Shown here piece by piece: positions 33,928 through 42,717 of a stretch of DNA of 64,000 nt (position 1 is its first letter; every line of letters begins with the position of its first letter). The notes under the pieces were generated by a model. That model worked only from the letters and a program-made list of their open reading frames with translations. It did not search any database and was not told the DNA's origin. Origin of the DNA: Sporobacter sp942492735 (GTDB lineage: Bacteria > Bacillota > Clostridia > Oscillospirales > Oscillospiraceae); assembly GCA_942492735.1 (NCBI GenBank), contig OW818648.1, forward strand, positions 3,410,001 to 3,474,000, given 5' to 3'. The position numbers and the translations under genes are program-made.

Positions 33928-33973
33928 CAAAACAGAGCATTGCTCTCATCACAAGATGCTATGCTCTGTTTTG
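33928..33973 (-). terminator. Terminator of the metF operon
   Basis: A perfect 13-bp stem (CAAAACAGAGCAT / ATGCTCTGTTTTG) with a 20-base loop begins 34 bases after the metF stop on the minus strand. Confidence 0.7.
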
Positions 33974-34006
33974 TTAGTTTCTACGTCTTCATTGTTTAGT
34001 GCAAGA

Positions 34007-34888
34007 TTACATTCCGGCTTGCGCGAGAATGTCCGGCACCTTTGATTCCCAGCCCAAGGCCATGATATGGACGCCCTGGCAGTACTGCTTGCACTCTCTG
34101 ATGATACGCGCAGAAATTTCGACGCCGGTAATGCCGGCTTTTGTTTTTTCCTTATCTGCCTGTAGCTCAGCAATCATTTCATCAGGGACGCTGATACCGG
34201 CGACATTTGCGTTCATGTACTTGGCCATACCCGCGTTTTTCGGAATAACGATGCCGAGTTGGACCGGCACGCCGAACTGCTTGGCTTTTTCCATGAATTT
34301 GATGAATTTCTCAGGCTCATAAACCGCTTGCGTCTGGAAATACTCCGCACCGGCTTTAACCTTGGCCTCCATTTTGGCAAGCTGCACGTCAACGGAATCG
34401 CTGCAGGGTGAAACGACGGCGCCTTTAGAAAACTGAGGCGCTTCTCCGTCGATCGCGTTTCCTGCCATGTCGACACCCGATTCTATCATTTTCACCATAT
34501 GCAAAAGAGAAACAGAGTCCAAATCGAAAACGGGCTTGGCCTGCGGATTGTCGCCCAGGGTGGTGTGGTCGCCGGTCAGACAAAGCAGGTTGTCAATACC
34601 GAACAGGGCCGCGCTCAATAGGTCTGACTGTAAGGCAATACGGTTCCTGTCGCGGCAGGTCATTTGGAATATCGGGTTTAAGCCCATGTTTTTCAGGGCT
34701 ATGCACGTTGCCAGAGAGCCGAGGCGCATAACAGAAGACTGGTTATCCGTTACGTTGACCGCATGGACCCTGCCCTTTAAATATGTTTCGACTTCGTGCA
34801 GCAAATGCTCAATATGGAATCCCTTAGGGGGGCCTACTTCCGCAGTAACTACAAACTCGCCACGTTGAAATAACTCAGTAAGCTTCAT
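34007..34888 (-). CDS. metF: Methylenetetrahydrofolate reductase, MetF subunit
   Basis: This 293-residue flavoprotein reduces methylene-THF to methyl-THF, the last step of the folate part of the Wood-Ljungdahl methyl branch and also the methyl source for methionine. The start is MKLTELFQRGEFVVTAEVGPPKG behind AGGAG. The TIM-barrel motifs VTDNQSSVMRLGSLATCIAL, DNLLCLTGDHTTLGD and AGAEYFQTQAVYEPEKF are all present. It is the last gene of an operon with metV and the MetV::RnfC gene, the context of MTHFR complexes in acetogens. The gap to metV is 72 bases. Confidence 0.95.
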   Translation of the reverse strand: MKLTELFQRGEFVVTAEVGPPKGFHIEHLLHEVETYLKGRVHAVNVTDNQSSVMRLGSLATCIALKNMGLNPIFQMTCRDRNRIALQSDLLSAALFGIDNLLCLTGDHTTLGDNPQAKPVFDLDSVSLLHMVKMIESGVDMAGNAIDGEAPQFSKGAVVSPCSDSVDVQLAKMEAKVKAGAEYFQTQAVYEPEKFIKFMEKAKQFGVPVQLGIVIPKNAGMAKYMNANVAGISVPDEMIAELQADKEKTKAGITGVEISARIIRECKQYCQGVHIMALGWESKVPDILAQAGM

Positions 34889-34960
34889 TTTTATCGCTCC
34901 TAATCATTATTATCTTTATGAAATTTCACGGCAAACATGGCGCTTGGCACCATGCTTCGA

Positions 34961-35590
34961 TCAGTCGGCATTCTGTGAATCCTTGAACGGCTTGGCGTAA
35001 TCGCGTACTTTCGTGGAATAGTTTAACGTATCGAGTTTTTTAAGCTTTTCAAGCTTCCTGTAAATACGTTCCCAGCCGCAATCCATTTCTTTGTCGACTT
35101 CGCATTTTCCGTTTTTGGAGCCGCCGCACTGCCCGTTGACGAGACTTTTCGAGCAGGCGGTAATAGGACAGATACCGCCGGTGTAATTCAGGTAGCATTC
35201 CCCGCACTGGCCGCAATCGAATTCCAGCGGCGTCACGCCCTGAAATCCCGGCAACGGCAGGGTATCGCAGCCTGCACAAACTTTTTTATCCGCCAAAAAT
35301 GCCGCGACGGTTTGTACGCCGACTCCGCAGGAAAAAACCAGTACCGTGTCAGCATCATTAATTTTATCCATGAACTTTTGCAGCTGGAAGCACAGATTAT
35401 CGGGGTTGCAAATGTAATCTCTTGTGATGATTTCCGTCACGATCCCGCTATCCGACAGTTTCTTCTGCAATTCTGTCGCTTCCTGTTCTGGGAAATAGAC
35501 TTCCCTGCAGCCGTGGCAGTTAATAATGACGGTCTTGCCTTTTGCCAACGCCTCAATCGTATCCTTATGTTTCAGTTGGGTAATGAGCAT
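34961..35590 (-). CDS. metV: MetV, zinc/cysteine-rich partner subunit of MTHFR
   Basis: The 209-residue protein is the MTHFR C-terminal-domain-like subunit MetV. It is cysteine-rich, with NCHGCREVYFP, FSCGVGVQTVAAFLADKKV, a Cys pair in CAGCDTLP, and the diagnostic block FDCGQCGECYLNYTGGICPI, CSKSLVNGQCGGSKNGKCEV and DCGWERIYRKL. In Moorella and Acetobacterium MetV stabilises MetF and helps pass electrons to it. Its ATG lies one base after the stop of the MetV::RnfC gene, so translation is coupled. A second MetV-like domain sits in that neighbour. Confidence 0.93.
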   Translation of the reverse strand: MLITQLKHKDTIEALAKGKTVIINCHGCREVYFPEQEATELQKKLSDSGIVTEIITRDYICNPDNLCFQLQKFMDKINDADTVLVFSCGVGVQTVAAFLADKKVCAGCDTLPLPGFQGVTPLEFDCGQCGECYLNYTGGICPITACSKSLVNGQCGGSKNGKCEVDKEMDCGWERIYRKLEKLKKLDTLNYSTKVRDYAKPFKDSQNAD

Positions 35591-35591
35591 A

Positions 35592-37559
35592 TTATTTACC
35601 CTCCCTTATCGCTTTTTTTCCTATTTTTATCATGTTGACGATGGGAAGCTTTGAAGAACAAATGGTTTCACAGCATTTGCATTCGATGCAATCCATCACG
35701 CTCTGATCTTTAAAGCCCTGCCAGTTCTGCGTTCCCGCGTACTTTGTATAATACAGCGGTTTGAGTTCCATCGGGCAAACGTCGACACAGCGGCCGCACC
35801 TGATGCAGGAATATGGTTCTGAGCAAACCGGCTCCACGGCAATGATACCGTTTGTGCCCTTCATAACCGGCACATCAAGATTGCCGAGCTCAAAGCCCAT
35901 CATCACACCGCCCATTTTAATTGTAACGTCGTCGCTTGTGACGCCGCCGCAATAGTCAATGAGTTCCTTCACTGAGGTTCCGATTTTGACGATGAAATTT
36001 CCCGGCTTTTTAATCCTTTCACCGGTAACTGTCACAACGCGCTCAACGAGCGGCATACCCTTTTGAATCGCGTCGGAGACGGCCTTGACGGTACTGATGT
36101 TGCTGACAATCGCACCGACGTCAGCAGGCAAACCACCCGACGGTACAGCGCGACCCAAGACGCGTTTGATCAGCATCTTTTCAGCGCCCTGCGGATACTT
36201 CGTTTTTGCGATGACGACTTCGATATTCGGAGTATCTGCGGTTTTTGACTGCAGTATTTCAATCGCGTCGTGCTTATTGTCTTCAATGGCGATAATGCCT
36301 TTTGCAGCGCCTGATGCCTTGAGCAATGCCTTCAGGCCAAAGATAATATCATCGGCATACTCAACCATAACCCGGTGGTCCGCGGTTAAGAGCGGCTCAC
36401 ACTCGCAGCCGTTGAGCAGCACAGTATCAACCGGCTTCGGTGGTTTAATCTTAACAGAGGTCGGGAATCCGGCACCGCCCATACCAACAATACCGGCTTC
36501 ACGGACAATGTTGACGATGTCATCCGGTGTCAGGCTGTCAAGGTCTCCGGCCGGTTTGACGGATTCATGCAGCGTGTTCTTGCCGTCAGACTCAATGACG
36601 ACAGACATGACGTTTCCGTTTGTCGCGTGCAGTCTCGGTTCAACTGCGATGACTTTACCGCTGACGCTGGCGTGAATATTGGCGCTGATAAAGCCCTTCG
36701 CTTCCCCGATTTTTTGACCGACATCAACATGCTGTCCAGCTTCCACAATCGGTTCTGCCGGCGCGCCGGCGTGCATCGATAACGGGATGACGACAGTATG
36801 TACCGCCGGGAACTTTACCAGAGCGAGATGCTCGGCAAGCTCTTTGCGCTCTAGGGGATGAATGCCGCCGTAGTAGCCTTCAAACCGCTTCTCGCGGACG
36901 GATTTGACATAATCGTTTATTTTCTTGAAATTGACTTTCGAATAGTCGCGGATCTGTGTCGGCTGGTTTAATAAATCGGCAACCCGCCCCTGCTTCTCCA
37001 TTTTTTCATAGATTTTCTGCCATCCGCAGTCCATCTCTTTATTGACTTCGCATTTACCGTTTTTCGCGCCGCCGCACTGTCCGTTCGTCAGGCTCTTTGA
37101 ACAGTCGACAATCGGGCATATACCGCCGGTAAGGTTTAAGTAGCACTGGCCGCAGGCGTCGCATTGGGTTTTTGTTAACGCCATGCCGTGGTGAGCCCTG
37201 TAAGCAATCGAATCGGCCGCGGCATAAACCGGCTTCTCAACCAGATCAGCAACCGTTTGAATGCCTAAACCGCAGGAAATGACAAAAACGTTTTTCGCTT
37301 CCTCCGGCACCATAGCTTGAAGCGTCTTCGCTGTCGTCGTTTTGTTGCACAGAAAATCTACCCTTGTAGAACCAACGAGAGTTTTACCCTGGCTACCCGC
37401 GATTTGCTCAAATTGGCCGCTTTCCGGTTCATCACAAATTTCGAATTCTTTGAAGCACTTGTTGCAGGCGATGACAAACAGGTTGTCCTTGCCCTCCAGT
37501 AACGGGGCCAACTCTTCATTGCTTTTAAGTTTAAACTTAGTATAATCTTCCAACTGCAT
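35592..37559 (-). CDS. MetV-like domain fused to an RnfC-type electron-transfer protein
   Basis: The 655-residue protein has two parts. Residues 1 to about 225 repeat the MetV pattern (ACNKCFKEFEIC, ISCGLGIQTVADLVEKPV, CDACGQCYLNLTGGICPI, CSKSLTNGQCGGAKNGKCEV, DCGWQKIYEKM). From about 235 on it is RnfC: GIHPLERKELAEH, VSGKVIAVEPRL, the nucleotide/flavin-binding GMGGAGFPTSVKIKPP and LLNGCECEPLLTADH, and two 4Fe-4S motifs near the end (CIRCGRCVDVCP and CIECKCCETIC). It should pass electrons from NADH toward MetF. It starts at ATG 37559 behind GGGGGGAG and heads the metV-metF operon. No rnfABDEG genes are near. Confidence 0.9.
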   Translation of the reverse strand: MQLEDYTKFKLKSNEELAPLLEGKDNLFVIACNKCFKEFEICDEPESGQFEQIAGSQGKTLVGSTRVDFLCNKTTTAKTLQAMVPEEAKNVFVISCGLGIQTVADLVEKPVYAAADSIAYRAHHGMALTKTQCDACGQCYLNLTGGICPIVDCSKSLTNGQCGGAKNGKCEVNKEMDCGWQKIYEKMEKQGRVADLLNQPTQIRDYSKVNFKKINDYVKSVREKRFEGYYGGIHPLERKELAEHLALVKFPAVHTVVIPLSMHAGAPAEPIVEAGQHVDVGQKIGEAKGFISANIHASVSGKVIAVEPRLHATNGNVMSVVIESDGKNTLHESVKPAGDLDSLTPDDIVNIVREAGIVGMGGAGFPTSVKIKPPKPVDTVLLNGCECEPLLTADHRVMVEYADDIIFGLKALLKASGAAKGIIAIEDNKHDAIEILQSKTADTPNIEVVIAKTKYPQGAEKMLIKRVLGRAVPSGGLPADVGAIVSNISTVKAVSDAIQKGMPLVERVVTVTGERIKKPGNFIVKIGTSVKELIDYCGGVTSDDVTIKMGGVMMGFELGNLDVPVMKGTNGIIAVEPVCSEPYSCIRCGRCVDVCPMELKPLYYTKYAGTQNWQGFKDQSVMDCIECKCCETICSSKLPIVNMIKIGKKAIREGK

Positions 37560-37645
37560 TCTCCCCCCTAAACTTGCTGTATAAATTTAACTCTATGCTT
37601 TTTGGAATTTTAGAGATATAAATGGCTCAATACACAAATCTACAG

Positions 37646-37662
37646 ATTATCTTTAAGATAAT
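37646..37662. promoter_or_regulatory. Palindrome upstream of the RnfC/metV/metF operon
   Basis: ATTATCTTTAAGATAAT is a perfect 17-base palindrome, 86 bases upstream of the operon's first codon in an AT-rich region. It could be an operator; no matching regulator gene is adjacent. Confidence 0.4.
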
Positions 37663-37929
37663 ATCATAAAATGCTATTGATTATCTAGCCAAATTTATTG
37701 ATTTATATAAAAATACGAACCTGTTTTTCCTGTCTTATAAGGCTAAAGTATAAAAATGAATCCATTACCAGGAAGAAAGTTAGCATTTGTAAACTATACG
37801 AACCCGCAAGATATCGGCCAAATAAGGCATATTGCAAGTAAGGGTGTGCAGAAAAAGGGCGCCAGCATGCTAATTCATTCGAGATTTAGCTGCCAGCGTC
37901 CTATTGTCCTGTCCTCTTGTCTCGTCAGC

Positions 37930-38424
37930 TTACCATGTTTTTTCAATAGACTGAAACTTTTCATTCAACGGCTGTGTGCTGCCCGGTCGGAATCTCCTGT
38001 ACACACCTGCAAATGTGAGATCCTGGAACAACATCGGTTTTTTCGGGTCAAACACCTCAGTGAAGTTCAGTGGGCAGTGGAGCATTCCGGCTTTTATGTA
38101 CACGACTGTCGGTTTTGTGATAATGAATTTCTCCAGGTTACCTCTTTCATCACCGAGATAAAACTCCGCGACACCGCCCAATTCATCCATATGGAGCGCG
38201 TCTCCTCCGGCAAAGTAGCACATCTGATCAAAATCATGCCATACAGGCTCCTGCTCCATGAAATACGGTTCCGTTATCGGCAGCCATGTCGAAATAAACC
38301 CCTGATCGCCGTTTAAGTTGGGATAATAGTTACCCGGCGCATTAATCCCTACTAAGGTACCTGTGGGAATGGTAAGGTTTTGAAAAACGTGCTTTTCATT
38401 CAAATCGTCAAACAGCTTGGACAT
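37930..38424 (-). CDS. Putative cupin-like protein
   Basis: The 164-residue protein starts at ATG 38424 after AGGAGG. It is rich in beta-strand and aromatic residues, with VWHDFDQMCYFAGGDA, LGGVAEFYLGDE and TKPTVVYIKAGMLHCPLNF. These fit the two metal-binding motifs of a cupin barrel, with His/Glu in the middle and His near the end. No enzyme name is justified. A 187-residue frame on the other strand (37756-38316) overlaps it but lacks family features. It lies alone, upstream of the RnfC operon on the same strand. Confidence 0.6.
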   Translation of the reverse strand: MSKLFDDLNEKHVFQNLTIPTGTLVGINAPGNYYPNLNGDQGFISTWLPITEPYFMEQEPVWHDFDQMCYFAGGDALHMDELGGVAEFYLGDERGNLEKFIITKPTVVYIKAGMLHCPLNFTEVFDPKKPMLFQDLTFAGVYRRFRPGSTQPLNEKFQSIEKTW

Positions 38425-38489
38425 AGTCAGAGCCTCCTGTTAAATTATTACGATATCATAAAGCCTTTCATTTCGCTGTGCTTGTTGTG

Positions 38490-38680
38490 GATTATTATAA
38501 TAGATATGTCACAAATTAACAAGGTGATAAACAGGGTATTACACTTACCAGAAAATCATAATGCTAACAATTGGTCTTTATAGTTAAAGCGCGGCCTAAT
38601 AGACCAATCGCAGATTTTCACAAACTGGAACTCTATTGCAATACTTACAAACATACCCTTTTACTTATTGAATTTAAGAC
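38490..38680. repeat. CAGGGTATTGCA-family repeat copy (degenerate)
   Basis: The region between the cupin and DUF3788 genes holds the family's parts in order: CAAATTAACAAGGTGATAAAC, CAGGGTATTACAC, GCTAACAATTGGTCTTTAT, AGCGCGGCCTAATAGACCAATCGCAGATTTTCACA and a partner arm GCAATACTTACAAACATACCCTT. The hairpin arms are more degenerate than in other copies. No gene is visible in it. Confidence 0.55.
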
Positions 38681-38747
38681 ACAGAGATGATAAATTATGG
38701 AGAGAAGGGGTAGTATCCGATTATTGAAAGGTAGAAGGTGTGATCTT

Positions 38748-39194
38748 ATGAAATGGCATGAACTCTTCCCAAGTGACAAAGAACCCACATTTGATGATAT
38801 CTCCGGTTATGTCGGGACAGTCAAGGATTTGTGGCTGTCGCTCGTTTCCTATTTTGAAACGGCTTATAAGGCCAAGCCGAAATTGACGTATAGCGGCTGC
38901 AGCGGGATGCCCGGCTGGAACATAAAATTTCAGAAAAGCGGACAGGCGTTTGGAACATGGTATCCGCATCAAGACGCTTTTTATGTTATGATCATCGTCA
39001 GTTATAAGCTTGATGCCGAGATGGAGCGAATCTTGCCCGATTTAACCGAATATACGGCTGATTTATACCGCAAGGCCGGCGATTACATGAAGATCGGTAA
39101 ATGGATGATGCTTAAAGCTGACAGCGAGCGGATATTTGAGGACTACAAAAAGATCGTCGCAGTTAAATTACCTCCAAAGTATTCGTTAAACTAA
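38748..39194 (+). CDS. DUF3788 family protein
   Basis: The start ATG 38748 follows GAAGGTG; the longer frame to 38697 lacks a site. The 148-residue protein has the DUF3788 pattern: MKWHELFPSDKEPTFDDI, YSGCSGMPGWNIKFQKSGQ, 'GTWYPHQDAFYVMIIV' and MKIGKWMMLKADSERIFED. The family is small and soluble with no known activity. It is a single-gene unit that ends in a strong hairpin. Confidence 0.85.
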   Translation: MKWHELFPSDKEPTFDDISGYVGTVKDLWLSLVSYFETAYKAKPKLTYSGCSGMPGWNIKFQKSGQAFGTWYPHQDAFYVMIIVSYKLDAEMERILPDLTEYTADLYRKAGDYMKIGKWMMLKADSERIFEDYKKIVAVKLPPKYSLN

Positions 39195-39224
39195 AACAGT
39201 TACATGTGCTATTATTACAAGTCG

Positions 39225-39272
39225 AAAAGACAGGGTATTGCATCTTACGAACAATGCAATACCCTGTCTTTT
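39225..39272. terminator. Strong terminator of the CAGGGTATTGCA family
   Basis: A perfect 19-bp stem (AAAAGACAGGGTATTGCAT / ATGCAATACCCTGTCTTTT) has A-rich and T-rich ends, so it can work in either direction. It lies 31 bases after the DUF3788 stop. Confidence 0.9.
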
Positions 39273-39390
39273 ACATCATAATCTATTCTCATTTTTGCAG
39301 TATCTCCGCGCTTATGAATCCGACAGAAAAAATTACGATATATATATCAGAACTGCTTTTACCCAAAGCGCTTAACGAGGCGGTTTTGAG

Positions 39391-41628
39391 ATGGAGGAAC
39401 GTAAAATGCTGCAGGATACGGGGCGGAACAATGCTGTTGGAAATGGGTTTGATCATAGACCCGCATATGATGCGCATCTACTGAAAAACTTGACGGATCA
39501 TCTTCCAGTCGCTCTATACCAATTTTTAAAGTATCCCAATGGCATGTCATGTTTTCTTTATGTCAGTAACGCTGTTGCAGACATTTTTGAAGTTACTCCT
39601 GAAGAATTATTGAAAAACGAGCAGGCACTCGCCAAGCGTATTCATGAGGATGATGTCGGACGCGTAAATGCGTCTATCAATCAATCCGTTGAGAATATGC
39701 AGATATGGGATTGCCAATTTCGTGTCGTACTGCCGGGTAAAGGAATTCGCTGGATCCGGGGTGTTGCGCGTCCCGAAAATCTTGACGACGGCGGCGTAAT
39801 GTCCCACGGTTATTGGGAAGATATCACAGAGCAGAAGAAGGCAAACGACTGGATAAGCTACCTGAACACAGCGCTGATGAATATATCCGAATCCATCATT
39901 ATAACAAATATGGAAAGCAAAATAATATATGCCAACCAGAAGGTAAAGGATATTCACGGATACGAACCCGACGAAATCATTGGTAAACCCGCCGATATGA
40001 TGAATGTCAACCCTATGAGTGAAGAAGAGCTGTCCGCTTTGATTCATGCGATGAACGAAGGGCGGACATACTCGGGAACAGAGCTCAGCCGACGAAAAGA
40101 CGGTTCTACATATAACTGCGAATATAGTCTTACCCCAATACATGGGGATGATCAAGCCACTTGTATCGGTGTGCAAAGGGATATCACGGAAAGAACGCAA
40201 ATCATAAAAGCTCTTGCGGAAAGCAACGAAAGATACAAGACGACGCTTTTCTCCGTCGGCGAAGGCATCATCTCGACCGATTGCGACGGAATGATAACGG
40301 TTATGAACCCATTGGCAGAGAAAATGACCGGCTGGCTACAACAGGAAGCAACCGGCAAAGTCCTTACTCAGGTTTTGACTATCCTGGATGAACAGACCGG
40401 AAGGATGTGTGAGAATCCCGCAAATATTGTTCTGGAAACCGCCGCAGCATATCAACCGGACTTCCCTACTGTGCTTGTCTCTCAATCCGGCAAAGAAACT
40501 CCGGTTGAGATTATAGCCGCACCGATCAAAAACAACATCGGAGAAACCACCGGCGTCGTCATTGTCCTAAAGGATTTCTCGGAATACCGGGACAGACAGA
40601 AGCAAATTGAGTTCTTGAGTTTCCGTGATTATTTGACGGGCTTGTATAACAGGCGTTATCTGGAGAAAGAAATCAAAAATTTGGATATTCGCAGAAATCT
40701 GCCGCTGACGGTTATGACGCTGGATGTGAATGGGCTGAAACTGACCAACGATGCCTTTGGACACGCAATAGGCGACCGGCTGCTGCGGACAGTTGCCGAT
40801 ATATTGCGAAAAGCCTGCAGGTCAGATGACTTAATAGCGCGTGTGGGCGGAGATGAATTTACAATTTTACTGCCGCAGACCGATGCGGTGAAAGCCGGAA
40901 TAATAAAACAGCGAATCCTGCAGGCGGCGATGAAAACCACCCTGGACACTGTCGTTGTTTCTCTGGCTATCGGCTATTCAGTTAAAACAAGCATGCATGA
41001 CCGCATCGAAAATGTTCTTATGAATGCGGATAAACTGATGTACAAGGAAAAGTTTAATCAGGGAAAAACGATGCGTAACCAGACAATTGACATCGTGCTC
41101 AAGAACATCAATTCTAAATTCGAACAGGAACAAATCCATACCGAAAGAGTTTCGCAATATTGCCAGTTGATTTCAACAGCTTTGAGCTTGAGTCAGAAAG
41201 AAAAAGCAGAAATTAGGCTTGCAGGGCTTTTGCATGATATCGGTAAAATAATGATTCCGTCAGAATTGCTTAACAAGCCCGAGAAACTGACGGACGAGGA
41301 ATTCGACACGATAAAAAGACATCCGGAAACAGGCTATCAGATTCTTAAATCTGTAGATGAATATGTCGCCATAGCCAAATATGTGCTGCATCACCATGAA
41401 CGCTGGGATGGGATGGGCTATCCTGCGGGGCTCAAGGGTGAAGACATTCCGCTGCAGTCAAGAATCATAACCGTTGCCGACGCCTACGAAGCCATGACCT
41501 CAAAGAGAGTCTATCAAAACACAAGAACAATCGACGAAGCAAAAGAGGAGCTCAAGCGGTGTTCAGGTACTCAATTTGATCCTGCTATTGTTAAAGTATT
41601 TCTCGAATCAGTCCTAAACGAGGCGTAG
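39391..41628 (+). CDS. PAS-PAS-PAS-GGDEF-HD-GYP cyclic-di-GMP signalling protein
   Basis: The 745-residue soluble protein has three PAS domains at about 30-155 (PAC-like end HGYWEDITEQK), 160-275 (end CIGVQRDITER) and 285-405 (end VIVLKDFSEYRD). A GGDEF domain follows, with intact GGDEF at 486-490, then an HD-GYP domain with HDIGK (His615-Asp616), HHERWDGMGYP and G676-Y-P. GGDEF makes and HD-GYP degrades c-di-GMP. PAS domains sense small ligands or redox. The net activity cannot be told from sequence. There are no membrane segments. The ATG at 39391 has GAGG 10 bases before it. Confidence 0.95.
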   Translation: MEERKMLQDTGRNNAVGNGFDHRPAYDAHLLKNLTDHLPVALYQFLKYPNGMSCFLYVSNAVADIFEVTPEELLKNEQALAKRIHEDDVGRVNASINQSVENMQIWDCQFRVVLPGKGIRWIRGVARPENLDDGGVMSHGYWEDITEQKKANDWISYLNTALMNISESIIITNMESKIIYANQKVKDIHGYEPDEIIGKPADMMNVNPMSEEELSALIHAMNEGRTYSGTELSRRKDGSTYNCEYSLTPIHGDDQATCIGVQRDITERTQIIKALAESNERYKTTLFSVGEGIISTDCDGMITVMNPLAEKMTGWLQQEATGKVLTQVLTILDEQTGRMCENPANIVLETAAAYQPDFPTVLVSQSGKETPVEIIAAPIKNNIGETTGVVIVLKDFSEYRDRQKQIEFLSFRDYLTGLYNRRYLEKEIKNLDIRRNLPLTVMTLDVNGLKLTNDAFGHAIGDRLLRTVADILRKACRSDDLIARVGGDEFTILLPQTDAVKAGIIKQRILQAAMKTTLDTVVVSLAIGYSVKTSMHDRIENVLMNADKLMYKEKFNQGKTMRNQTIDIVLKNINSKFEQEQIHTERVSQYCQLISTALSLSQKEKAEIRLAGLLHDIGKIMIPSELLNKPEKLTDEEFDTIKRHPETGYQILKSVDEYVAIAKYVLHHHERWDGMGYPAGLKGEDIPLQSRIITVADAYEAMTSKRVYQNTRTIDEAKEELKRCSGTQFDPAIVKVFLESVLNEA

Positions 41629-41715
41629 ATCAAGACGATGGGATGGTTCACACCCTATTGACGGTCAGTTTCAAAGCTGTATAATATAACCAAACGAACT
41701 TAACGGGAGGTATTT

Positions 41716-42648
41716 ATGGAGCATTTAGCTGGCAAAACCGCGTTTATCACGGGTGGGGCAAGCGGCCTCGGACTTGGAATCGCCAAGGCCTGCGCGAAAG
41801 AAGGTATGAATATCGTCATCGCCGATTTCCGTCAAAAGGCGATTGACGAATCTCTGGCGATCTTCAAGGATAACGGCTGGACGGCTCATGGAATTGAGCT
41901 GGACGTAACGGACCGGGCCGGGTATGTGAAGGCTGCCGACGAAGCCGAAGCAAAATTCGGAAAAATTCACGTGCTGGTCAACAACGCCGGTATCGGGGTC
42001 CGCGAGGGCAAGTTGTGGGAAGATGATATCAGAGACGTAGACCTGTCCATCGACGTCAATTACAGGGGCGTCCTCAACGGCATTATGACAATCGTTCCCC
42101 GTATTCTGAAACACGGCGAAGGCGGTCACGTCGTCAGCACTGCGTCCAAGGCTGGTCTCGTACCCGTTCCGGGCTTCACACTGTACAATTCCCTGAAAAT
42201 GGCTGTGATTACGGTCATGGAAACACTGGCCTGCGATCTTGAGGGTACGGGCATCGGTTCCAGCGTTTTCTGCCCCGGACCGTTCCAGACGAATCTGGGA
42301 ATGTCGTCCGGCGAGGTCCGTGCCAAGCACCTCGGAATCGAGGTTCCGTCCTTCGCACCGCCCCCTCCCCCGAAGGAAGGCGACGCGCCCCTGCCGCAGG
42401 TCGATTTCAACAAGATCATCCGGGATCCCGACGAGGCGGGTGAACGCGTCGTGCGCGGCATCAAGCGCGGCGACCTGTACATCCTCACGCACTCGGATTT
42501 CAAGGGAGGCTGGGAAGCCCGCGCTGCCGCAATCGCCAAGGCGTTTCCTGACGAGGCGTTAAACGAAGATTTCAAGAAAATTTTCAGTATGCTCGCATAT
42601 AATCCGATCTTCGAAAAACAGACCCAGGTTCCGGGGTATAACAAGTAA
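41716..42648 (+). CDS. Short-chain dehydrogenase/reductase
   Basis: The 310-residue protein is a classical SDR: cofactor loop TGGASGLGLGIAKA (TGxxxGxG), NNAG motif (VLVNNAGIGV), catalytic Ser in VVSTASKAG and YNSLK (Tyr-x3-Lys). It has an extended C-terminal part with a proline run (FAPPPPPKEGD) near residue 215. The GASGLG and 'IADFR' sequence suggests NAD(P) use; the substrate is unknown. RBS GGGAGG is 7 bases before the ATG. It is a single gene ending at a hairpin and convergent with the sugar epimerase gene. Confidence 0.95.
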   Translation: MEHLAGKTAFITGGASGLGLGIAKACAKEGMNIVIADFRQKAIDESLAIFKDNGWTAHGIELDVTDRAGYVKAADEAEAKFGKIHVLVNNAGIGVREGKLWEDDIRDVDLSIDVNYRGVLNGIMTIVPRILKHGEGGHVVSTASKAGLVPVPGFTLYNSLKMAVITVMETLACDLEGTGIGSSVFCPGPFQTNLGMSSGEVRAKHLGIEVPSFAPPPPPKEGDAPLPQVDFNKIIRDPDEAGERVVRGIKRGDLYILTHSDFKGGWEARAAAIAKAFPDEALNEDFKKIFSMLAYNPIFEKQTQVPGYNK

Positions 42649-42666
42649 ACACGGAGAATAAGAAAT

Positions 42667-42700
42667 GAGGGTGACCGACAAGCTCGGTTCACCCTCGTTT
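42667..42700. terminator. Terminator between convergent genes
   Basis: GAGGGTGACCGA pairs with TCGGTTCACCCTC (one bulge), with GTTTACTTCTT after it. It separates the SDR gene from the convergent epimerase gene. Confidence 0.75.
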
Positions 42701-42717
42701 ACTTCTTATATCCTTGA

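Noticed and set aside
37756..38316. 186-residue open frame on the plus strand opposite the cupin-like gene
   Set aside because: It has no ribosome binding site or family motif, and the minus-strand gene has both a good AGGAGG site and protein-like composition.
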